Assembly (NCBI GenBank): GCA_012974315.1
Contig: JAAXQI010000003.1
Coordinates: forward strand, 1-7,793
Source of the DNA: Desulfobacterales bacterium
Lineage (GTDB): Bacteria > Desulfobacterota > Desulfobulbia > Desulfobulbales > BM004
Length of the DNA stretch: 7,793 bases
Direction of reading: 5' to 3'
The notes beneath the pieces are model-generated. The model did not search any database. It was given only the letters and a program-made list of their open reading frames with translations, and was not told the DNA's origin. Below are positions 1 through 5,835 of this stretch, piece by piece. The position numbers and the translations under genes are program-made. Position 1 is the stretch's first letter, and each line of letters starts with the position of its first letter.

Positions 1-161
1 GGCATATGTATGATATTCCGAGCATTATTTTTTGAGCATGACGCAGAGATACGACAAAAAGGTCATTTATGGACAGGCACTAACTAAATACTTCTTGCCA
101 GAGTGTGTAGTTTTGCCATTGCCCTTAAGATTTGATACTTCAGAATATTATATTAATCAGA

Positions 162-189
162 CAAAAATACGCTTCCTATCTTATTTTTG
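162..189 (-). terminator. Weak AT-rich hairpin downstream of tilS
   Basis: Read on the minus strand, CAAAAATA (189-182) can pair perfectly with TATTTTTG (169-162) around a 12-nt loop, starting about 15 bases past the tilS stop. The 3' arm ends in a U-rich stretch, as intrinsic terminators do. However, the stem has only one G-C pair, so it would be unstable, and the T-run lies inside the stem rather than after it. This is the only terminator-like structure I can see after tilS. Confidence 0.2.
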
Positions 190-190
190 C

Positions 191-225
191 CAACTGTAAA
201 CTGTTAACTTCCAACTGCCAACTGT
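191..225. repeat. Heptanucleotide tandem repeat, five units
   Basis: Five consecutive 7-base units start at 191, 198, 205, 212 and 219. Their consensus on the plus strand is CAACTGT or CAACTGC; the second unit has one change and the third is the most diverged. A 12-base direct repeat, GCCAACTGTAAA, occurs at 189-200 and 217-228 as a consequence. The array covers the tilS stop codon (204-206) and its last codons. Heptamer short tandem repeats are known as dispersed repeats in several bacterial genomes; whether this one is dispersed here cannot be seen from one copy. Confidence 0.7.
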
Positions 226-1721
226 AAATTTTCACCTTTTGTCTTACACTCCATGTCTTCCCAGCATACCCTGATCACATGAATTGTTTTGTCAGTGATC
301 ATGAAACGATGATCTATACGAAGTCCGGGCAGGGCAAGTATGGAGTCTCCGGCACATAATACCGGCACCAGTTCTCTGGTAGGCTGGTCAACTTTCTGAT
401 CGCTCAGAAAATCCCTTACTTTTTTGCTGCCGGGTGCCCCAAGTGGATGAAAGCGGTCTCCTGGTTTAGGTCCTCTTAGTGTGAGCGGAAAAGAGAAAAG
501 GGAGGAATTCAGGTGCTCCCCTGTTTGGAAAATTTCTCCAGAAGCGGCTATGGGTTCATTGATATGTTCAACCAGCAGTCTTTTGCCCAACAGGGGAAAT
601 TCAAAAGTTCCCGGTGCATGAATAGTGGTTTCAGGGAATTCATTACCTTTGCTATGGGAAAGGTCGCCGCGGAATGATCCCCGTCCCTGGGGATATGTAA
701 AACAAAGCTGTGCATTATTTTTTGTAATCCGAAGACCGTCAGAAAGGTGGAGGCTGCCCCCGGGAGTACTCTGCATAGCAAGTTGCAGGAGTTGAGCTAT
801 CTGTCGTGACTGCGGTTTACAATTCATCAGCCAGCAGCATTTTTCCAATATCCTTCTCTGGATGGCACGGGGCTCACTGTTGAAACGTTCAAGATTGAGA
901 AAAAGTTCTTGGTCGTATGATCCCTCGACTTGTTGGCTGCCAGCCTTAATCTGTTCGAGGGTTTCCGGGATAGCGGAAACGGTTTTTGTGAAAGCCGTTT
1001 CAGCCATATTTTCCAGAAGCTCTTCTTCATCCTGCAGAATATTCGCGGTGCGCAACAGGGTCTGCCGGATGTCTGGATTGTAGCGGTTGGCCAGATATGG
1101 CAGCAGGTCGTTTCTAATACGATTGCGCAGGTAAACGTTTTCCGTATTTGAGCTGTCAAGCAGGAATTGGATAGAATTTTTTTCAAGGTATTCAAGCAGA
1201 CGGGATTTGGGGAAACCCAGGAAAGGACGGATAATTCTGTCATCCCGGAGGGTTTTCATCCCTGAAAGCCCCTTTCGGGCCGTTCCCCTGATAAGACGCA
1301 GGAGAATTTCTTCTGCCTGGTCGTCTGCAGTGTGGGCCACTGCAATTTTTGCCGCGCCCCATTTTTCAGCTGTTTTTTCAAAAAAATCATACCGCAGCAA
1401 TCTGGCTGCATGTTCAACGGAAAATTTTTGTTTTGCGGCCAGTTCTTTAACATTCACACTTGCAGTGAAGAAATCTACACCAAGAATATTTGCAGCAGCT
1501 TCAACCAGGTTTTTTTCTTTCTGCGTCTCATCAGGCCTGAGCCCATGGTTGACATAAACAGCGGCCAGGGTAATATCTAATTCTTGGGCCAAATGAGCCA
1601 GGACATGCAAGAGCGCCATGGAGTCCGGTCCACCCGAGACACCGATCAGTATCTTTTCGCCAGCCTGTAAAAGCTGTTCCTGCTCAACTGTTTTCAGGGT
1701 TTCTTTTTCCAGAGGATGCAT
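204..1721 (-). CDS. tilS: tRNA(Ile)-lysidine synthetase TilS
   Basis: TilS uses ATP and lysine to convert the wobble cytidine (C34) of the CAU-anticodon tRNA-Ile to lysidine, so that it reads AUA and is charged with isoleucine; it is cytoplasmic and usually essential. The 505-residue product carries the N-type ATP-pyrophosphatase P-loop SGGPDS at residues 29-34, VNHGLRP at 57-63, the AHTADDQAEE segment at 129-138, and RNRIRNDLLPYL at 199-210. A TilS C-terminal domain follows, with RGPKPGDRF at 416-424 and GSKKVRDFLSDQKV at 431-444. Length is above E. coli TilS (about 430). The ATG at 1721 is the first start after an in-frame TAG just upstream; no clear Shine-Dalgarno sequence precedes it. The last residues (LQLAVGS) and the stop are encoded by a heptamer repeat, so the extreme C-terminus is probably not native. 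It is divergent from the alkyltransferase gene with 31 bp between starts. Family assignment is secure. Confidence 0.97.
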   Translation of the reverse strand: MHPLEKETLKTVEQEQLLQAGEKILIGVSGGPDSMALLHVLAHLAQELDITLAAVYVNHGLRPDETQKEKNLVEAAANILGVDFFTASVNVKELAAKQKFSVEHAARLLRYDFFEKTAEKWGAAKIAVAHTADDQAEEILLRLIRGTARKGLSGMKTLRDDRIIRPFLGFPKSRLLEYLEKNSIQFLLDSSNTENVYLRNRIRNDLLPYLANRYNPDIRQTLLRTANILQDEEELLENMAETAFTKTVSAIPETLEQIKAGSQQVEGSYDQELFLNLERFNSEPRAIQRRILEKCCWLMNCKPQSRQIAQLLQLAMQSTPGGSLHLSDGLRITKNNAQLCFTYPQGRGSFRGDLSHSKGNEFPETTIHAPGTFEFPLLGKRLLVEHINEPIAASGEIFQTGEHLNSSLFSFPLTLRGPKPGDRFHPLGAPGSKKVRDFLSDQKVDQPTRELVPVLCAGDSILALPGLRIDHRFMITDKTIHVIRVCWEDMECKTKGENLQLAVGS

Positions 1722-1752
1722 TCGTAAACCAGGTTTAATATACTAGGAAAAT

Positions 1753-2334
1753 ATGAAAAACTTTTTGAAAAATTATTTGCAGAAGTTATCAAAAGCAGGC
1801 TTGGGCCTGGATTTTGTCTCCGCTGCATACAGTTATGGAAAATTTACCATTTACTGCCTCGTTGGTCCCGAAGAAAATATTATTCATTTGACTTTTGCTT
1901 CAAACGGACATGAGATGGCTCAAAAACGATTAATTGGTTTGGATAACAATGTAGTTTTCAGGGCTCTTAAACAGGAAGATTTTCGCTACAATACCGTTTT
2001 TAAAGACTATTTCACAGGAGACCTGTCCAAATTGCCACTCAAGATAGATTCACCTTTTATTGGTGCCGGCACATCGTTTCAACAAAGGGTTTGGCGCCAT
2101 ATCTCTGCTATACCTTATGGAAGCTGCATTACCTATCGGGAACTGGCCGAATCGGCTGGCTCCCATAAGGGTGCCAGGGCAGCCGGGACGGCCTGCGGAG
2201 CTAATCCCCTGGCTTTGATAATCCCATGTCATAGGGTGGTAGCTCAGAATGGTCTGGGAGGTTTTGCAGGAGGCCTGGACATAAAAAAGTCACTGTTGAC
2301 CCTTGAGAACGCCGAGAACAACTGCATTGAATAA
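1753..2334 (+). CDS. ogt: Methylated-DNA--[protein]-cysteine S-methyltransferase (O6-alkylguanine repair)
   Basis: This is a suicide DNA-repair protein that moves an alkyl group from O6-alkylguanine (or O4-alkylthymine) in DNA to its own active-site cysteine. The 193-residue product has the signature PCHRV at 158-162, with C159 as acceptor. It also has GTSFQQRVW at 106-114, IPYGSCITYRELA at 120-132 (start of the DNA-binding helix-turn-helix region), the RAAGTACGANP segment at 142-152 that holds the recognition helix, and GLGGFAGGLDIKK at 167-179. Residues 1-100 are a poorly conserved N-terminal domain as in Ogt/MGMT; there is no Ada-type zinc or AraC domain, so this is the stand-alone repair form rather than the Ada regulator. 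AGGA at 1745-1748, four bases before the ATG, is a plausible but close ribosome binding site. An AT-rich stretch (about 1736-1744) could hold a -10 element, but no convincing -35 is visible. The gene ends 5 bp from the convergent lipoprotein gene. The symbol ogt is by family; the paralogue name could differ. Confidence 0.95.
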   Translation: MKNFLKNYLQKLSKAGLGLDFVSAAYSYGKFTIYCLVGPEENIIHLTFASNGHEMAQKRLIGLDNNVVFRALKQEDFRYNTVFKDYFTGDLSKLPLKIDSPFIGAGTSFQQRVWRHISAIPYGSCITYRELAESAGSHKGARAAGTACGANPLALIIPCHRVVAQNGLGGFAGGLDIKKSLLTLENAENNCIE

Positions 2335-2339
2335 ACCGT

Positions 2340-4145
2340 CTATTGAATCACCTGTCCTGAGAAGGGGTCGGCTGATTCCTCAGGCATTAGTGAAGGGTTC
2401 CCCTCCTGCAGTTCTTCCAGTAGAGCAGGGTCAATTTTTCTGATCTGCTCTTCAAGTAAAGCAATATTTTGATGTACCTTGTCCAGCAGGTCCGTTTGCG
2501 GAAATTTGAATACTATTTCATTCAACATTTTATAGGAATCAAGAAGAAGCACCTTTTTTTCCTCAAAGTCAGGGGTTTTGCCTGCCCGGATAAAGAGAGA
2601 TGCCGCCTCTTTCCGCATCTGACCGGCACCCAGGTTGGCTGCTTCAACTATCTTTATGGTTGCCTTTTCCTCGTACTCGGTACCCATGAGGGCTTCAAAG
2701 GCGAATATTGCTTCATCAAAGCGTTGAGAATCCATGAGAAGGACTGCTGCGTCCCACTGTTCTGTCAATTCCATTTCCTGAATGAGTTGTTGATTCTCAG
2801 TTTCCTGCAGTTCAGCCTGGGCGACCTCATAATATGTTTTCTGTACTATTGCCTGCAAATCTGCAGGAAGATAGTAGCGTGTCATGTTTTTAAGAATATC
2901 AATTGCCTCAGTGTAATTTTTCCCTGCGACAAGAAAGTCGATTTTTACCAGTTGCCTGCCAAACCAGGAATTCAACTGTTCGATTGTAAAAGTTTTGAGC
3001 CGCAGGGCGTTGTCTGCAACGGGTTTGCCGGCATGTTCTGATGTGAAAGTATTTATTTTTTCATTTAATGCGACACTGTGGAGCCTGTAATCATATATCT
3101 GAAATTCACGCAGGAGATTTGTATATGCGAGCATATCATCCGATTCAGGACTAGCAGAACGCAAGAATGCCAGTTGTTCCATTGCCCACGACTTTTCTGC
3201 CTCAATTGACTTATGCGCCAGAATGAAGCTTTCGTAGTGCGATTCTGCAGCAGCAAAATTGCCGCTTGCCAGGAGAAGGTCAGCGATTTCCAGTTGTAGA
3301 CTGAGGGGCTCTACGGAGAGGTCCCCCGAAGCAAGCATTTTACTAAAATGTCTTGCTGCTGTCTCAACTTGACCTGAGTATTGCAGCGCAAAGCCATAGC
3401 TCAGCTGGGTAAAGATGGTCGGTTTCTGCTCAGGATAATTTTGTGAGAGGTTGGAATACTCCAGGATGGCCTCCTGGTAATCTCCACTGTTCACATGTGA
3501 AATAATGATTCTCTGGGCTTCATTAAAGGAAGGTTGCAGTTCTTCTCCTGCTGTTAACTCATGCTCTGCCGGAGTATCCTTGGTGAGAATTTCACTACAG
3601 CGGCTTTCAAGGAAAGATATATCAAGCTGCTGCATTCTTCTTGGGTCAACAGTAGCGGTTTTGTCCACAGGAACGGTCTCATTCTGCTGCATTCTGTCAA
3701 GCAGTAAACTGTAACCTGTCAGGATGCGCTCCAGTAATTGTACGCATTCAATACCTTGCCTGGAAAGTTCCCCTGCAAGCTTTCCCGCTTCGTCAATTTC
3801 AGAAATGTTCAGCCATTGGTCAAGCTTGATTTGGTATTCATTGAACCGCTGTTGAACAAATTCCATATCAGCATAACTCACAGGAACCATCTTGATCTGA
3901 TTAGATTCCTTAGGTTCGAAAACAGACTGCCTGGAAGAAATTTGCGCAGGGTAGGTGTTTTGTGCAGTTTGCCCGGAGGGTACAGTTCCTGGTTGCTGTT
4001 CATACTCAAGCTCCTGACTTTTGGGAGTAGGAGTGGGTGCAGCCATATCAGAGTTGGTTCCCGGAGGGTTAGTAATACATCCGCCTAAAAGGGATACGAG
4101 AGCAGTTGAGACAATAATAGATTTGAATAGTTTAAATGGTATCAT
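2340..4145 (-). CDS. Outer-membrane lipoprotein with TPR-like repeats
   Basis: I do not recognise a named family. The 601-residue product begins with a short basic N-terminus and hydrophobic stretch ending in a lipobox, LGGC, with C23 as the predicted lipidated cysteine. Position +2 is Ile, not Asp, so export to the outer membrane is expected. Residues 24-90 are a low-complexity Pro/Thr/Ser/Gln linker. From about 92 to 575 the sequence is almost all amphipathic helices; TPR- or SEL1-like pairs are visible around 207-240 (GDYQEAILEYSNLSQNYP), 243-273, 280-311 (GNFAAAESHYESFIL), 402-425 (GKNYTEAIDILKNM) and 463-488 (QRFDEAIFAFEALM). The acidic tail after 575 looks unstructured. The ATG at 4145 gives a good signal peptide although no Shine-Dalgarno sequence is seen. 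The gene follows the penicillin-binding protein gene on the same strand after 331 bp, which hints at a role in envelope or peptidoglycan biogenesis, for example as a scaffold or PBP activator; that role is inference. Confidence 0.9.
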   Translation of the reverse strand: MIPFKLFKSIIVSTALVSLLGGCITNPPGTNSDMAAPTPTPKSQELEYEQQPGTVPSGQTAQNTYPAQISSRQSVFEPKESNQIKMVPVSYADMEFVQQRFNEYQIKLDQWLNISEIDEAGKLAGELSRQGIECVQLLERILTGYSLLLDRMQQNETVPVDKTATVDPRRMQQLDISFLESRCSEILTKDTPAEHELTAGEELQPSFNEAQRIIISHVNSGDYQEAILEYSNLSQNYPEQKPTIFTQLSYGFALQYSGQVETAARHFSKMLASGDLSVEPLSLQLEIADLLLASGNFAAAESHYESFILAHKSIEAEKSWAMEQLAFLRSASPESDDMLAYTNLLREFQIYDYRLHSVALNEKINTFTSEHAGKPVADNALRLKTFTIEQLNSWFGRQLVKIDFLVAGKNYTEAIDILKNMTRYYLPADLQAIVQKTYYEVAQAELQETENQQLIQEMELTEQWDAAVLLMDSQRFDEAIFAFEALMGTEYEEKATIKIVEAANLGAGQMRKEAASLFIRAGKTPDFEEKKVLLLDSYKMLNEIVFKFPQTDLLDKVHQNIALLEEQIRKIDPALLEELQEGNPSLMPEESADPFSGQVIQ

Positions 4146-4172
4146 TGATAGTATCAGCAGGTTCTTATTAAA

Positions 4173-4198
4173 GGGGACAGATTTTGAAATCTGTCCCC
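4173..4198. repeat. Perfect 12-bp palindrome, REP-like (GGGGACAG type)
   Basis: GGGGACAGATTT (4173-4184) is followed by two bases and its exact reverse complement AAATCTGTCCCC (4187-4198). It lies 27 bp upstream of the lipoprotein start codon, so in that gene's transcript it would form a hairpin in the 5' leader. The GGGGACAG...CTGTCCCC arms resemble repetitive extragenic palindromes associated with REP-associated tyrosine transposases (RAYTs); this match is from memory. No transposase gene lies in the window. It is unlikely to be a terminator in either direction, because only TTTAATAA (minus) or an A-containing stretch (plus) follows the stem, not a T-run. Confidence 0.65.
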
Positions 4199-4476
4199 AG
4201 GTGAAGTAAAAATTTATAAATTGATATTATTTCTAAAGTATCATTTTAAAACAAGAGGTTCAACCAGTTTTACCTAAGCACCTTTTCAGGGCACTCTTTA
4301 TTAGTACCCCCTCGTAGTCGAAGTTTATGCCCTGCTTTTCAGGGTGCTTTCCTGAGGGGTATAAAAGACCAACGGGAGACACCGGGCAATTTTTTGTCAC
4401 TGACTCAGGAATTTAATGATACCAGCCGGATTCATGGAACGAAACCCTCAATATAAAAAGGCAGGTATGAGAAGAA
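4199..4476. other. Intergenic region between PBP and lipoprotein genes, no gene seen
   Basis: Together with the palindrome at 4173-4198 this makes up the 331 bp without a gene. The half nearest the lipoprotein (about 4205-4255) is very AT-rich and could hold a minus-strand promoter: TTGAAC and TTGTTT occur upstream of AATAAT/TACTTT-like hexamers, but none is a convincing pair. The middle (4276-4349) is an inverted-repeat structure listed separately. Tcctgag at 4350-4356 pairs with ctcagga at 4404-4410. No Rho-independent terminator for the PBP gene is evident after its stop. A 44-codon plus-strand frame (4416-4550) runs into the PBP coding region and looks accidental. Confidence 0.5.
4276..4349. 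repeat. Nested inverted repeat with internal direct repeats
   Basis: The outer arms AAGCACC (4276-4282) and GGTGCTT (4343-4349) are exact reverse complements. Inside them, CAGGGCA (4287-4293) and TGCCCTG (4328-4334) are also exact reverse complements, giving an interrupted long hairpin with a loop of about 34 nt. A 10-base direct repeat CTTTTCAGGG lies at 4282-4291 and 4335-4344, so the right side can also fold locally as CCCTG-CTTTT-CAGGG (4330-4344). TACCCC (4305-4310) can compete by pairing with GGGGTA (4356-4361). No T-run follows on either strand, so a simple terminator is unlikely. I do not recognise a known riboswitch or small RNA; it may be a structured leader, a small RNA or a decayed mobile repeat. 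Confidence 0.45.
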
Positions 4477-5823
4477 TCAGTTACTCCAGAATGGCTGGAA
4501 AATCCTGTCCGGGTCCAATTCTCCGCTGGGAAGAAGTGTGCCGAAGGTGAGTGAAGTCGCATCTGATTGTCTGGGAGAATTATCGTTGTATTGAGTACTT
4601 AGTGGTAATCCATTGGAGGAGTTAACAGGGACAATTTTTTGATCCAGATCTGGTTGAATAAGGCGCAAGCCTGTTTCCCCGGTAATTGGATCAACGGAAA
4701 AAGCCAGGTCCACAAGATCCAGTTGAGCCCCATGGTTTTTTTTAAGCAGGATGCCATTCGCCATTCTGGTCCACACGGGCAGGGCGCCGCTTGAACCTGT
4801 TATGTGAGTTGAATTTCTGACCATGGGATCGTTGTTGTCAAAACCGACATATGCTGCAACGGTGTAACCGTTTGCCGTGGTAAAACCGTTCTGTTCTTCA
4901 TGGGGGCCAGGGACTACTCCTACAAAGGCTGAGTTCGTGAAACGGTTTGAAGTGCCTGTTTTGCCCATCACCGGGACAGGCAGATCAAATTGCTGGAGTT
5001 GCTGTTCTATTTCAGGATCAAAACTGTGGAGCCTGATATTTGTATCTGCATACCGGCCGGTGCCGAATTTAACTATGTTCCGTAGAATATCGCTAACCAT
5101 AAGGCTTGTTTTGACATCAACCACTCTGATATTTTTTCTTTCCGGGGTAAAGATGGTTTCGCCTTCTGAATTTTCGATCCGGTCAATTATTGCCAATTCA
5201 TCAATGGGCTCGTCCAGGCCGCTCACCGTTACATAACCGGTGGTCATTGCCTGGTAGGTCATGGCTGCTTCGAGGAGAGAAATAACATTTGAACCCAAAG
5301 GAAATGACAGAACGGGTTCCAGCTGACTTTTTATATTGAGGGCTTTCCCCAGCTCCGTTACATAACGCAGACCGGCTAAAACGCGGAAGTCGGGAACCAG
5401 CGATAAAACCTCGAAACTGTAAGGAGGGCGGAAGGATAATTGTTCGTACTCCACCTGTATTGAGGTTTTTAACATCTGAAGGGTGGAACTGCTGATTTCT
5501 CCTTCAATGAGGATGTTGTCCCAGAAGTCGTTCTGGAAATTTTTCCTGAATCTATCGAATGACAGTGGGTGCAGGCGTTTATTTATGTCTGCCGGACCGA
5601 GTATCTGCCAGAAATCATTTTCAGCGGGTTCGCTTGCATAGATAATAGTGTCGTTTTGCTTATCCAGATAGAAAGAACCGGAAAATGTTTCTGGCTCTTG
5701 AATATTTGTTAACTGCAGATAGTCTGAGAGGCTGGCACGCAGGTATTCAATTTCCTGCAAAAGTGTCATATGCTGAAGGTAGTTGTTCGACTTCCTCCAG
5801 AAAAATTTCAAAATCAGCACCAT
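4477..5823 (-). CDS. Penicillin-binding protein, C-terminal transpeptidase fragment
   Basis: This frame encodes the rest of the class A penicillin-binding protein whose first 663 residues are in another frame upstream. Of its 448 residues, about 1-19 (up to HM) look like out-of-frame translation; protein-like sequence starts at TLLQEIEYL (20-28). Residues 20-150 are part of an unusual insertion. Residues 150-300 match the second half of the transpeptidase fold: LGKALNIKSQLEPVLSFPLGS (158-178), LLEAAMTYQAMTTGY (183-197), ITR-like IIDRIENSEGETIF (212-225), then the KTG box MGKTGTSNRFTNSAF at 286-300 with K288-T289-G290. YVGFDNNDP (325-333) and WTRMANGIL (351-359) are also typical of the domain end. 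The SxxK serine and SxN motif are not on this piece, so alone it cannot be an active transpeptidase, and it has no signal or membrane segment. Neither the ATG at 5823 nor the one at 5769 has a properly spaced ribosome binding site. Confidence 0.75.
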   Translation of the reverse strand: MVLILKFFWRKSNNYLQHMTLLQEIEYLRASLSDYLQLTNIQEPETFSGSFYLDKQNDTIIYASEPAENDFWQILGPADINKRLHPLSFDRFRKNFQNDFWDNILIEGEISSSTLQMLKTSIQVEYEQLSFRPPYSFEVLSLVPDFRVLAGLRYVTELGKALNIKSQLEPVLSFPLGSNVISLLEAAMTYQAMTTGYVTVSGLDEPIDELAIIDRIENSEGETIFTPERKNIRVVDVKTSLMVSDILRNIVKFGTGRYADTNIRLHSFDPEIEQQLQQFDLPVPVMGKTGTSNRFTNSAFVGVVPGPHEEQNGFTTANGYTVAAYVGFDNNDPMVRNSTHITGSSGALPVWTRMANGILLKKNHGAQLDLVDLAFSVDPITGETGLRLIQPDLDQKIVPVNSSNGLPLSTQYNDNSPRQSDATSLTFGTLLPSGELDPDRIFQPFWSN

Positions 5824-5835
5824 ATTGCATTTTCT
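5747..5835 (-). other. Frameshift zone between the two PBP frames
   Basis: Frame 1 ends at a TGA (5749-5747) and frame 2 is open from a TAA at 5838-5836, so the switch must occur in this overlap. Frame 1 reads convincingly to SAYDT (ending near 5761), and frame 2 becomes convincing at TLLQEIEYL (from 5766). The change needed is +1 (one base too many, or two missing). The only homopolymer at the junction is AAAA at 5759-5762. A GGAGG-like sequence (complement of 5794-5798) sits about 23-30 bases upstream on the coding strand, too far for the known prfB- or dnaX-type stimulatory arrangements. Confidence 0.8.

Noticed and set aside
189..228. CRISPR-like direct repeats
   Set aside because: The units are 7 bp and contiguous without spacers, so this is a short tandem repeat.
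827..1243. 138-codon minus-strand frame inside tilS
   Set aside because: It is an alternative frame of tilS; the TilS frame carries RNRIRNDLLPYL and other motifs over the same bases.
2469..3041. 190-codon plus-strand reading frame
   Set aside because: It is antisense to the lipoprotein gene, its product is Cys/Phe-rich without motifs, and the minus-strand frame has a signal peptide and repeats.
4380..4400. T-run (4390-4395) as an intrinsic terminator
   Set aside because: The T-run is on the plus strand, where no upstream gene needs it, and no GC-rich hairpin directly precedes it.
4416..4550. Small plus-strand ORF of 44 codons
   Set aside because: It has no ribosome binding site and its second half is antisense to the PBP 3' end; composition gives no sign of a real gene.
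5747..5835. Programmed ribosomal frameshifting to join the two PBP frames
   Set aside because: The shift needed is +1, with no prfB-like CUU-stop or other known slippery site; the GGAGG-like sequence is too far upstream, and there is no stop codon or rare codon at the slip point.
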